A model generated the notes under the pieces. That model ran no database searches, was not told where the DNA came from, and was given only the letters and a program-made list of their open reading frames with translations. Below, piece after piece: positions 43,366-51,265 of a DNA stretch of 64,000 nucleotides. The DNA comes from an uncultured Propionibacteriaceae bacterium (GTDB lineage: Bacteria; Actinomycetota; Actinomycetes; Propionibacteriales; Propionibacteriaceae). The stretch's first letter is position 1, and each line of letters starts with the position of its first letter. The position numbers and the translations under genes are program-made. The DNA lies in assembly GCA_937965785.1 (NCBI GenBank), contig CALCKT010000034.1, positions 1 through 64,000 on the forward strand. Reading direction: 5' to 3'.

Positions 43366-43513
43366 TGAACTGGCGGCCCACCAAGCAATCCCACGCCGTT
43401 TTGTTGATCCGGCACACGGCTCCTCATTCACCCGGCGCCGCGTGCCGGGAAGATGGCGAGATGCGGACGGGCATTGGGAGGCGGCCACGGCAGTAACACC
43501 CGGCGCGGTTCGG

Positions 43514-44758
43514 CTAGGCCAAGGGCAGGGTGAGCTGAGCGACGAAACCAGCACAGCCATCCGCGTTGGCCAGGGTCAGGTCGCCCCCCATGCGCTCGGC
43601 CAGCCAGGCCGAGGTGTACAACCCCAGGCCCGAGCCCGGGATGCCGGCCGCGTTGGATCCTCGGAAGCGCTTCACCACCAGGCTTGCGACCTCCTCGTCG
43701 CGCACGCCGGGGCCTGCGTCCGTCAGACGCAGCCACCACGACTCGGCCGTGGTACCGGAGTCGACGACAACCCGCGTACCCGCGTACTTGGCCGCGTTGC
43801 CCAGGAGGTTGTCGAGGATCTGGGCGAGGCGCTTCGGGTCGGCGACGACGATCGCCTCGGCCAGCTGGAACGGTTCGAGCGCCCCCGTCGCATCGGCCGC
43901 ACGAAGCAGACCCGCGACGCGCGGCGTCGACAATTCCTCGGGGACGACGGGCAGCGCGTCCAGGCGGTCGTCGCTGGCGGCACTGAGCTCGTCAATGAGG
44001 GAGTCGACGAGCCGGGCCCGCTCGGCGATCGCGTCGAGCCGCTGCTGCCGGACCGCATCGCCCTCCTTGAGCGCGAGCAGCTCGGCATTGGCCAGGATCG
44101 TGGCGACGGGGGTTCGGAGGTCGTGGCTCAGCTGGGCGACCAAGTCGCGTTTGGCCTCCTCCGCCTTGGCTGCGGCCTCGCGGGCGGCCGCGAGTTCAGT
44201 ACGCATCAGGTCGAAGGAGCTCGTGAAGGCCCCGAAGGCCTGCCCACGATCCACTCTGAGAGGCGCATCCAGCCTGCCCGCACCGACATCGGCGGCAAAC
44301 TGCTCCAGGCGCCGGAAGGGTCGCAACAACCTCACCCACGCCCAGAAGGCCCAGGCGGCGGCACCCACCCCGGCCAGCCCCAGCGCACCGGCCCCGATGC
44401 GTCGCGCACTCCCCCAGACCATCGCCCAATGCTGCTGCTGTCGGGAACCCAGCCACGCACGACCCACGACTCGGCCATCAACCACGACGTCGAACCCGAA
44501 CGCTCCCCGCTGGGCGGCCTCGAGGTCGGAGACGATCGGGTCGCCGCTGCTTGCCACCACGCTGCCGCCCGCGACGATCGTCCAATCACCGGAATAGGTG
44601 GCCTCGATGCGGGGCCAGGTCGCACGCACGTGGGCGAGGAAGTCGTTGGCCTCCACGACATCGAACCGCGGCGCAGCGGGAGCCGGGGCCAGCCACACCG
44701 CGACCGCCCCAAGCAGCAGTACCACGGGAGCCACGAGCAGGGTGGCGAAACGCCTCAC
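43514..44758 (-). CDS. Sensor histidine kinase
   Basis: 414 residues, overlapping the response-regulator gene by ATGA. TM1 at about 5-27, a short extracellular sensor (about 30-118), TM2 at about 122-143, a HAMP-like linker, then the DHp helix with 'QLSHDLRTPVATI' (His212) and the HATPase domain with 'DNLLGNAAKYAG' (N box), 'DAGPGV' and 'GSGLGLYTS'. All catalytic boxes are intact. It probably senses an antimicrobial or envelope cue and activates the ABC transporter genes downstream. Confidence 0.93.
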   Translation of the reverse strand: MRRFATLLVAPVVLLLGAVAVWLAPAPAAPRFDVVEANDFLAHVRATWPRIEATYSGDWTIVAGGSVVASSGDPIVSDLEAAQRGAFGFDVVVDGRVVGRAWLGSRQQQHWAMVWGSARRIGAGALGLAGVGAAAWAFWAWVRLLRPFRRLEQFAADVGAGRLDAPLRVDRGQAFGAFTSSFDLMRTELAAAREAAAKAEEAKRDLVAQLSHDLRTPVATILANAELLALKEGDAVRQQRLDAIAERARLVDSLIDELSAASDDRLDALPVVPEELSTPRVAGLLRAADATGALEPFQLAEAIVVADPKRLAQILDNLLGNAAKYAGTRVVVDSGTTAESWWLRLTDAGPGVRDEEVASLVVKRFRGSNAAGIPGSGLGLYTSAWLAERMGGDLTLANADGCAGFVAQLTLPLA

Positions 44759-45420
44759 CGGCCGCCCTCAAAGACGTAGCCACGCCCCCACACCGTCTTG
44801 ACGTAGCGGGGGTCGGCCGGATCCGGTTCGATGTGGGTGCGCAGACGACGCACATGCACGCTGAGCGTGGCATCGCCGGTCAGCGGCGAATCCCAGACCG
44901 CGGTAAACAGTTCCTCCTTCGGCACGACCCGCCCACGATTCGCCACGAGATGCCGAAGCAGCCGGTGCTCCATCGCCGTCAGCTTTACCTCGACCCCATC
45001 CACGAAGACCCGGTCGGCGTCGTCGTCAACCACCAGCCAGTCGTCGCGAAAACCCCGCGGCTGTCCCAGCCGGTCCAGCATGCGGCGAACCTTGGCCAGC
45101 AGCACCGCCAAGGAGACGGGTTTGCGAACGTAATCGTCACCCCCGAGCCCCAGAGCAAGGATCTGGTCGTCGTCGCTGCCCCGAGCCGACAGGAACAGGA
45201 TCGGCACCTCGCTCCTTGCCCGCATTGCGCGGCACACCTCGAACCCGTTCACATCCGGCAGGTTCACATCGAGCACGACCAGTTTCGGCGGGCGCGCGTT
45301 GAACGCAGCCAACGCGGAGGCGCCATCAACGACGTACTCGGCCTCAAGCCCGAAAGCCTGCAGGTACGTTGCGATGGCATCGGCCAGCTCAGCTTCGTCG
45401 TCGACGATCAACACGCCCAT
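44755..45420 (-). CDS. OmpR-family response regulator
   Basis: 221 residues. Receiver domain 1-115 with acidic pair 'VDDE', phospho-acceptor Asp51 ('LVVLDVNLPD') and 'VRKPVS' lysine; winged-helix DNA-binding domain about 125-218 with 'LTAMEHRLLRHLVANRG' and 'VHVRRLRTHIE'. Only 32 bases separate its ATG from the terminator after rpsQ, leaving little room for an independent promoter. The cassette might be transcribed partly by read-through of the S10 operon. Confidence 0.93.
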   Translation of the reverse strand: MGVLIVDDEAELADAIATYLQAFGLEAEYVVDGASALAAFNARPPKLVVLDVNLPDVNGFEVCRAMRARSEVPILFLSARGSDDDQILALGLGGDDYVRKPVSLAVLLAKVRRMLDRLGQPRGFRDDWLVVDDDADRVFVDGVEVKLTAMEHRLLRHLVANRGRVVPKEELFTAVWDSPLTGDATLSVHVRRLRTHIEPDPADPRYVKTVWGRGYVFEGGR

Positions 45421-45452
45421 GGGCTGATCGTAACCGCCACTGGAAACGGAAA

Positions 45453-45476
45453 GGCCCGCCCCAACCGGGACGGGCC
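45453..45476 (-). terminator. Terminator after the main rpsQ (end of S10 operon)
   Basis: On the minus strand GGCCCGTCCC pairs with GGGGCGGGCC around a GGTT loop, followed by TTTCCGTTTCC. It ends the S10 operon at rpsQ and lies just before the response-regulator gene. Confidence 0.8.
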
Positions 45477-45489
45477 ACTTCCTGGCGAA

Positions 45490-45768
45490 TCACTTGGCGC
45501 GTTCGATGATCTCGATCAGGCGCCAGCGCTTCTGCGCCGACAATGGACGGGTCTCCATGACGCGGACGCGGTCACCGATACCGGCGGTGTTGTCCTCGTC
45601 GTGGACCTTGATGCGCGACGACTTGGTCATGACCTTGCCGTAGAGCGGGTGCTTCACGCGGTCCTCGACCAGGACGACGATGGTCTTGTCCATCTTGTCC
45701 GAGACGACGACGCCCTGCATCACCTTGCGGCGGCCGCGCTGTTGGGTGGTGGCTTCAGACATACTCAC
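45490..45768 (-). CDS. rpsQ: 30S ribosomal protein S17 (main copy)
   Basis: 92 residues, starting at ATG 45768 and overlapping rpmC by ATGA; a second ATG two codons later is possible. 'RRKVMQGVVVSDKMDKTIVV' and 'HDEDNTAGIGDRVRVMETRP' are S17. It sits in the standard rplP-rpmC-rpsQ order, so I take it as the ancestral copy. It is followed by a terminator rather than rplN. Confidence 0.97.
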   Translation of the reverse strand: MSMSEATTQQRGRRKVMQGVVVSDKMDKTIVVLVEDRVKHPLYGKVMTKSSRIKVHDEDNTAGIGDRVRVMETRPLSAQKRWRLIEIIERAK

Positions 45769-45998
45769 TTCTCCTGGATCGCGGGCTCATCGACGATGCC
45801 GAGGTTGCGTTCCTGCAACACGGTGTAGACGCGGGCGATGTCCTTGCGGACCTCGCGAAGCCGCCCGTGCGACTCCAGCTGCCCCGTGGCGGCAGCGAAC
45901 CGGAGGCCGAACAGCTCCTCCTTCAGCTCCACCACCTTGGCGTTGAGCTGTTCGCGGGACAGGCCGCGCAGCTCGTTGGCGGTCAGGGCCTTGCTCAT
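45765..45998 (-). CDS. rpmC: 50S ribosomal protein L29
   Basis: 77 residues, two helices: 'MSKALTANELRGLSREQL' and 'EELFGLRFAAATGQLESH'. It lies at the tunnel exit and binds signal recognition particle. One-base overlap with rplP (TGATG). Its first 12 codons also head the chimeric rpsQ at 40123. Confidence 0.97.
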   Translation of the reverse strand: MSKALTANELRGLSREQLNAKVVELKEELFGLRFAAATGQLESHGRLREVRKDIARVYTVLQERNLGIVDEPAIQEK

Positions 45999-46417
45999 CA
46001 GATCTCACCTGCTTCGCGTTTGATGAAACGGGCCTTGAAGGGCAGCTTGTGGATGGCGAGGCGCATCGCCTCACGGGCCACATCCTCACCCACGCCGGAG
46101 AGCTCGAAGAGCACCCGGCCGGGCTTGACGTTGGCCACCCACCACTCGGGCGAACCCTTGCCGGAACCCATGCGGGTCTCGGCCGGCTTCTTGGTCAGGG
46201 GACGGTCCGGGTAGACGTTGATCCAGACCTTGCCGCCACGCTTGATGTGACGGGTCATGGCGATACGAGCCGCCTCGATCTGACGGTTCGTCAGGTAGGA
46301 GGACTCGAGCGCCTGGATGCCGTACTCACCGAAGGCGAGCTTCGTGGCGCCCTTGGCAACACCGTCACGCTTCGGGTGGTGCTGCTTGCGGAACTTGACG
46401 CGACGAGGAATCAGCAT
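45998..46417 (-). CDS. rplP: 50S ribosomal protein L16
   Basis: 139 residues; 'MLIPRRVKFRKQHHPKR' and 'GSGKGSPEWWVANVKPGRV' are diagnostic. L16 is needed for peptidyl transferase centre maturation. Its last 80 bases are duplicated at 40123-40202. Confidence 0.98.
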   Translation of the reverse strand: MLIPRRVKFRKQHHPKRDGVAKGATKLAFGEYGIQALESSYLTNRQIEAARIAMTRHIKRGGKVWINVYPDRPLTKKPAETRMGSGKGSPEWWVANVKPGRVLFELSGVGEDVAREAMRLAIHKLPFKARFIKREAGEI

Positions 46418-46420
46418 GGC

Positions 46421-47233
46421 TCACGCTCCTGCGTTCGAGGTTTCGGGAGCAGCCTCGGCCGGGGCCTGGGCTGCTTCGGCGCGACGGCGTCCGCCGCGCT
46501 CGGGACGATCTCCACGGCCCTCGCCGCGTCCCGGGCGACGGCCCGAACGCTGACGACCGGTGGGGGCGGAGTTGCGGGCGGCCTTCTGGGCGGCGCGTTC
46601 GGCGCGGGTGCCGGTGACGTCGCCCTTGTAGATCCACACCTTGACGCCGATCCGCCCGAAGGTGGTGCGGGCCTCGTAGAAGCCGTAATCAATGTCGGCG
46701 CGGAGGGTGTGCAGCGGCACCTGGCCGTCGCGGTAGCCCTCGGAACGCGACATCTCGGCCCCGCCGAGACGCCCGGAGCACTTGATGCGGATGCCCTTGG
46801 CGCCGGCGCGCATCGCCGTCTGCTGGGCCTTGCGCATCGCGCGGCGGAAGGCCACGCGCGCACCCAGCTGCTCGGCGACACCCTGCGCGACGAGCTGGGC
46901 GTCGATCTCCGGGTTCTTGACCTCGAGGATGTTCAGCTGCACCTGCTTGCCGGTCAGCTTCTCCAGCTCGGCCCGCACCCGCTCCGCCTCGGCGCCATTA
47001 CGGCCGATGACGATCCCGGGACGCGCAGCGTGCAGGAAAATGGTGACCCGCTTGGAACGGCGCTCGATCTCGATGGAGGAGATCCCGGCGCGTTCCAGCG
47101 ACTTGGTCAGGTAGTTGCGGATCTTCACGTCCTCGGCCACGTAGTCCGCGTAGTTCTTCGTCGCGTACCAGCGGGTGATGTGATCCGTGGTGATGCCGAG
47201 ACGGAAGCCGTTCGGGTTGATCTTCTGCCCCAT
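46421..47233 (-). CDS. rpsC: 30S ribosomal protein S3
   Basis: 270 residues, with a KH domain at about 40-110 ('VIGRNGAEAERVRAELEKL') and the C-terminal S3 domain ('GIRIKCSGRLGGAEMSRSE'). The last ~55 residues are an Arg/Gly/Ala-rich tail, longer than in enteric bacteria but common in actinobacteria. It helps form the mRNA entry channel. Confidence 0.98.
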   Translation of the reverse strand: MGQKINPNGFRLGITTDHITRWYATKNYADYVAEDVKIRNYLTKSLERAGISSIEIERRSKRVTIFLHAARPGIVIGRNGAEAERVRAELEKLTGKQVQLNILEVKNPEIDAQLVAQGVAEQLGARVAFRRAMRKAQQTAMRAGAKGIRIKCSGRLGGAEMSRSEGYRDGQVPLHTLRADIDYGFYEARTTFGRIGVKVWIYKGDVTGTRAERAAQKAARNSAPTGRQRSGRRPGRGEGRGDRPERGGRRRAEAAQAPAEAAPETSNAGA

Positions 47234-47235
47234 GC

Positions 47236-47637
47236 TCAGGCCTCCTTCGACTCTCGGGGTTCAACGACCACAGTGATGTGGGAGCCGCGTTTCAGGATCC
47301 GCGAGGCGGAGCCCTTGGCGCGGGGACGGATGCGACGCAGGGTCACGCCCTCGTCGACGAATGCCTTGGACACGTACAGGTCCCGGGGGTCCAGGTCCTC
47401 GGTGTTCTCGGCGTTGGCGACGGCCGAGGCCACCACCTTGTACACGGGCTCCGAAGCCGCCTGGGGGGCGAACTTCAGGGCGGTGAGTGCCTCGGAGACG
47501 TCCATGCCGCGGATCAGATTCACCACACGACGCACCTTCATCGGGCTCATCCGGACGTGACGCGCGATGGCGTAGGAGCCGGGACGATCACCGAGCAGGG
47601 CCTCGCGACGGGCGCTGTTGCCGTTTTCGTTGCTCAT
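47236..47637 (-). CDS. rplV: 50S ribosomal protein L22
   Basis: 133 residues; 'HVRMSPMKVRRVVNLIRG' and 'RIRPRAKGSASRILKRGSHI' identify L22, whose loop lines the exit tunnel and is a macrolide-resistance site. It is located between rpsS and rpsC. Confidence 0.98.
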   Translation of the reverse strand: MSNENGNSARREALLGDRPGSYAIARHVRMSPMKVRRVVNLIRGMDVSEALTALKFAPQAASEPVYKVVASAVANAENTEDLDPRDLYVSKAFVDEGVTLRRIRPRAKGSASRILKRGSHITVVVEPRESKEA

Positions 47638-47665
47638 CGTTTCGTTAGTCCTATCCTCGCGCGCC

Positions 47666-47947
47666 TCAGCGGCGACGGGCTTTCTTGTCTTCCTTCACGT
47701 GCCCCCGGAAGGTGCGCGTGGGGGCGAACTCGCCCAGTTTGTGACCGATCATGGCCTCGGTGATGAACACCGGGACGTGCTTGCGGCCGTCGTGCACCGC
47801 GATGGTGTGGCCCAGCATGTCCGGGACGATCATCGAGCGGCGCGACCAGGTCTTGATGACATTCTTGGTGCCCTTTTCGTTCTGAACGTCCACCTTCTTC
47901 AGCAGGTGGTCGTCAACGAAGGGGCCTTTCTTCAGGCTGCGTGGCAT
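47666..47947 (-). CDS. rpsS: 30S ribosomal protein S19
   Basis: 93 residues, 'MPRSLKKGPFVDDHLLKKV' and 'GHKLGEFAPTRTFRGHVKED'. It binds the head of the small subunit along with S13. Standard position after rplB. Confidence 0.98.
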   Translation of the reverse strand: MPRSLKKGPFVDDHLLKKVDVQNEKGTKNVIKTWSRRSMIVPDMLGHTIAVHDGRKHVPVFITEAMIGHKLGEFAPTRTFRGHVKEDKKARRR

Positions 47948-47965
47948 ATTTCCTCAGGCTCCCTA

Positions 47966-48802
47966 TCAGCGCTTCTTGCCGGTCTTGCGGCGACGCACGA
48001 TGAGACGGCTGCTCGCCTTGTTCTTGTCGCGGGTACGGCCCTCGGGCTTGCCCCACGGGGACACCGGGTGGCGACCACCCGAAGTGCGACCCTCGCCACC
48101 ACCGTGCGGGTGGTCGATGGGGTTCATCACGACGCCACGAACGGTCGGGCGGATACCCTTCCAACGGTTGCGTCCGGCCTTGCCCCAGTTGATGTTCGAC
48201 TGCTCGGCGTTGCCGACCGTGCCGATGGTGGCGCGGCAGCGAACGTCGACCATGCGCATCTCACCCGAGGGCATGCGCAGGGTGGCGTACTTGCCCTCAC
48301 GGGCCACCAGCTGAATGGCCGCACCGGCGGAGCGACCCAGCTTGGCGCCGCCCCCGGGGCGCAACTCAACGGCGTGCACCGTGGTGCCGACGGGGATCTG
48401 CCGCAGCTCCAGGTTGTTGCCGGGCTTGATGTCGGAACCCGGACCGGAAACCACGACGGTGCCCTGGGTCAGGCCGTTGGGTGCGATGATGTAGCGCTTC
48501 TCGCCGTCGCGGTAGTGCAGCAGCGCGATGCGGGCGGTGCGGTTGGGGTCGTACTCGATGTGAGCGACCTTCGCCGGCACCCCGTCCTTGTCATAACGCT
48601 TGAAATCAATGATGCGATAGGCCTGCTTGTGACCACCACCGATGTGACGCGTGGTGATACGACCCGAGTTGTTGCGGCCACCGGTCTTCGGCTTCGGGAC
48701 GAGCAGCGACTTCTCCGGGGTCGAACGGGTCAGTTCGACGAAGTCGGAGACGCTGGCGCCGCGGCGACCCGGCGTCGTCGGCTTGTACTTACGGATACCC
48801 AT
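47966..48802 (-). CDS. rplB: 50S ribosomal protein L2
   Basis: 278 residues; the conserved 'NPIDHPHGGGEGRTSGGRHP' segment contains the His needed near the peptidyl transferase centre. Normal length, between rplW and rpsS. Confidence 0.98.
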   Translation of the reverse strand: MGIRKYKPTTPGRRGASVSDFVELTRSTPEKSLLVPKPKTGGRNNSGRITTRHIGGGHKQAYRIIDFKRYDKDGVPAKVAHIEYDPNRTARIALLHYRDGEKRYIIAPNGLTQGTVVVSGPGSDIKPGNNLELRQIPVGTTVHAVELRPGGGAKLGRSAGAAIQLVAREGKYATLRMPSGEMRMVDVRCRATIGTVGNAEQSNINWGKAGRNRWKGIRPTVRGVVMNPIDHPHGGGEGRTSGGRHPVSPWGKPEGRTRDKNKASSRLIVRRRKTGKKR

Positions 48803-48819
48803 GACGAATCAGTCCTTCT

Positions 48820-49128
48820 TCACTCGCCCTGACCGGCGAAGATGTCGATGCGGTCACCCTCGGCAACGGTCACGATGGCGCGCTTGACATCGACCCTCTT
48901 GCCGATGCCGAAACGGGTGCGGCGACGCTTGCCCTGACGGTTCTGGGTGTTGACGGCGGTGACGCGAACATCAAAGATCTTCTCGATCGCGATCTTGATC
49001 TCGGTCTTGTTGGCGTGGGGCGCCACGACGAACGTGTACTTGTTCTCGTCGAGGAGGTTGTAACTCTTCTCGCTGACGACGGGGCGCAGGATGATGTCGC
49101 GGTGGTCGCGGATCTTCAGCTCGCTCAC
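48820..49128 (-). CDS. rplW: 50S ribosomal protein L23
   Basis: 102 residues from GTG 49128, overlapping the rplD stop (GTGA); the upstream frame extension is not coding. 'DIILRPVVSEKSYNLLDENK' and 'AIEKIFDVRVTAVNT' are L23 segments. It is the docking site for trigger factor and SRP at the tunnel exit. Confidence 0.97.
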   Translation of the reverse strand: MSELKIRDHRDIILRPVVSEKSYNLLDENKYTFVVAPHANKTEIKIAIEKIFDVRVTAVNTQNRQGKRRRTRFGIGKRVDVKRAIVTVAEGDRIDIFAGQGE

Positions 49129-50012
49129 TTCTTTTCCTTGCCTTCCATCACGTTCACGAATCCGGCGGCCTCGGCGGCCTCGGCGGAGTTGAACCAGACC
49201 TCGGCGATGGTGCGGGAATACCACGGCGACTCAGGGGTGTGGAACTTCATGGAGTCCTCGTTGCCCTTGATGTCGAACCCGGCGGGCGGCTTGTCACCGC
49301 GGTAGGAATCCTTGCCGTAGTCCTTCGCCTCGGCCTTGGCCTCGGTCGTGTCCTCGACCTCGGATTCGGTGGCGATCGCCTCGGCGCCCCGGTTGGTGAA
49401 GGCCGCCAGTGCCGCGGAGGTGAAAACCACCGAGTCGGCCACCAGCACGTCGTAGGCGTTGAGCTGGTCGACGGCCAGGACGTGGATGGTCGGGACGTTG
49501 CGCAGGCTCAGCCAGGCGACCTCCTCGAACCGGTCGAGGACCACCAGCACCTTCTTCAGCTCACCCAGCTGCGCCAGCGTCCCCAGGGCGGTCCGGGTGG
49601 AGGGAACCTCGCCGGAGACCAGCTCGGAGACCACGAAGACCTGGCCGTCGCGGGCGCGATCGGACAGAGAGCCGCGCAGGGCCGCGACGATCATCTTCTT
49701 GGGGGTGCGCTGGGAGTAGTCGCGCGGCTTGGGGCCGTGAACGGTGCCACCGCCGGTCCAGATCGGGGAACGACGCGAACCGTGACGGGCACGGCCGGTG
49801 CCCTTCTGGCGCCACGGCTTGCTGCCGCCGCCACGGACCTCGCCGCGGGTCTTGGTGGAGTGCGTGCCCTGGCGGGCAGCGGCAAGCTGGGCCACCACGA
49901 CCTGATGGATCAGGGGAATGTTGGTCTGGACGTCGAAGATCTCGCCGGGCAGTTCGGCCTTGCCGGCCTTCTTGCCCCCGGGGGCGTGGACGTCAACGGT
50001 GATGGAGCTCAT
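49125..50012 (-). CDS. rplD: 50S ribosomal protein L4 with C-terminal sunset-like extension
   Basis: 295 residues against about 210 normally. Residues 1-205 are ordinary L4 ('TRGEVRGGGSKPWRQKGTG', 'RDYSQRTPKKMIVAAL'). From 206 there is an acidic linker, then about 241-287 a compact domain with 'GFDIKGNEDSMKFHTPES', 'WYSRTIAEVWF' and 'AEAAEAAGF'. This matches the motif I know as the sunset domain, found fused to L4 in some Propionibacteriales. L4 lines the exit tunnel. It overlaps rplC by ATGA. Confidence 0.95.
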   Translation of the reverse strand: MSSITVDVHAPGGKKAGKAELPGEIFDVQTNIPLIHQVVVAQLAAARQGTHSTKTRGEVRGGGSKPWRQKGTGRARHGSRRSPIWTGGGTVHGPKPRDYSQRTPKKMIVAALRGSLSDRARDGQVFVVSELVSGEVPSTRTALGTLAQLGELKKVLVVLDRFEEVAWLSLRNVPTIHVLAVDQLNAYDVLVADSVVFTSAALAAFTNRGAEAIATESEVEDTTEAKAEAKDYGKDSYRGDKPPAGFDIKGNEDSMKFHTPESPWYSRTIAEVWFNSAEAAEAAGFVNVMEGKEKK

Positions 50013-50671
50013 GCCTGTTCACCCTTCTTTGCTGCGCTTCGCACGACGACGAGCGAGCCGTTGTTGCCGGGGACCGCGCCGCGAACCAGCAGCAGGCCGC
50101 GTTCGGCGTCGACGGCGTGGATCTTGAGGTTCTGGACGGTCACCTTGGCGTTACCCATGCGACCCGCCATGCGGAGGCCCTTGAACACGCGGCCGGGGGT
50201 GGAGCAGCCACCGATGGAACCGGGAGCACGGTGCTTGCGGTGCACACCGTGGGAGCCCTTGAGACCACCGAAACCGTGGCGCTTCATAACACCCGCGGTG
50301 CCCTTGCCCTTGGTGGTGCCGGTCACGTCGACGATCTCACCACCGGCGAAGAGCTCGGCGGTCAGCTCCTGGCCGAGGGTGAACTCGGATGCGTTGGCGG
50401 TGCGCAGTTCGAGCAGGTGCCTGCGGGGGGTGACGTCTGCCTTGTCGAAGTGCCCCTGGGCCGGTTTGGTGACCTTCCTGGAAGCGATGGCCCCGAAACC
50501 GAGCTGGACGGCGTTGTACCCGTCCTTCTCGGGGGTGCGGACCTGGGTCACGACGCAGGGCCCGGCCTGGATGACGGTGACGGGGACGACCTTTTTGTTC
50601 TCGTCCCAGAGCTGGGTCATGCCGAGCTTGGTGCCCAGGATGCCCTTGACGATTCGTTCGCTGTTGCTCAT
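50009..50671 (-). CDS. rplC: 50S ribosomal protein L3
   Basis: 220 residues from ATG 50671, with GAGG 6 bases upstream; the alternative GTG four codons earlier is less likely. 'GILGTKLGMTQLWDE' and 'RHGFGGLKGSHGVHRKHRAP' are diagnostic. It initiates 50S assembly. Confidence 0.97.
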   Translation of the reverse strand: MSNSERIVKGILGTKLGMTQLWDENKKVVPVTVIQAGPCVVTQVRTPEKDGYNAVQLGFGAIASRKVTKPAQGHFDKADVTPRRHLLELRTANASEFTLGQELTAELFAGGEIVDVTGTTKGKGTAGVMKRHGFGGLKGSHGVHRKHRAPGSIGGCSTPGRVFKGLRMAGRMGNAKVTVQNLKIHAVDAERGLLLVRGAVPGNNGSLVVVRSAAKKGEQA

Positions 50672-50679
50672 CTCGGACC

Positions 50680-50991
50680 TCACGGAAGCTTGATTTCGAT
50701 GTCGACACCGGCCGGAAGGTCGAGGCGCATCAGCAGATCGACGGTCTTCGGCGTGGGATCGAGGATGTCGATCAGCCGCTTGTGGGTGCGCATCTCGAAA
50801 TGCTCGCGGCTGTCCTTGTACTTATGGGGCGAACGGATCACACAGAACACGTTCTTCTCGGTCGGCAGCGGCACGGGGCCTGCCACCTTGGCACCGGTGC
50901 GAGTCACGGTGTCGACGATCTTGCGCGCCGAGCTGTCGATGACCTCATGGTCATACGCCCGCAACCGGATGCGGATCTTTTGTCCCGCCAC
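50680..50991 (-). CDS. rpsJ: 30S ribosomal protein S10
   Basis: 103 residues; 'MAGQKIRIRLRAYDHEVIDS' and 'VIRSPHKYKDSREHFEMRTHKR' are typical. First gene of the S10 operon; also the NusE antitermination factor in the enteric model. Its promoter must lie in 50992-51265. Confidence 0.98.
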   Translation of the reverse strand: MAGQKIRIRLRAYDHEVIDSSARKIVDTVTRTGAKVAGPVPLPTEKNVFCVIRSPHKYKDSREHFEMRTHKRLIDILDPTPKTVDLLMRLDLPAGVDIEIKLP

Positions 50992-51265
50992 AGTTCATTC
51001 CTTCTACTTGTCCCTGATGGAGTTCTCATGAACTTTTTGGGGCCTGGACCCCTCGTCGCCCCGACCCCCGAGGTCGGGAGTGTCGGGCCCGAAGCCGCAA
51101 GGAAAGACCTGCCTCCAGCTTCCCGGAGGTCACATCTCGCGCTTGGGCCACCTGCTCGACCTCGACAAGGAGGGCATTTGCCGCACGCGCGGCACAAACC
51201 ACCCCTTGCGGAGCAACCTGCACATTCTTGCACGCCCTCGGCGACGATCCAAATCACCGCCGCGT
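50992..51265. other. Leader region of the S10 operon
   Basis: 274 bases without a gene between the NarL-type regulator and rpsJ, both on the minus strand. Several small GC hairpins are possible (for example GGGGTCCAGGCCCC near 51035), so an autoregulatory leader is conceivable. I could not fix -35/-10 elements. Confidence 0.4.

Noticed and set aside
50992..51265. Possible L4-type regulatory leader of the S10 operon
   Set aside because: Several small hairpins can be drawn, but none matches a leader structure I know; left as an unassigned leader region.
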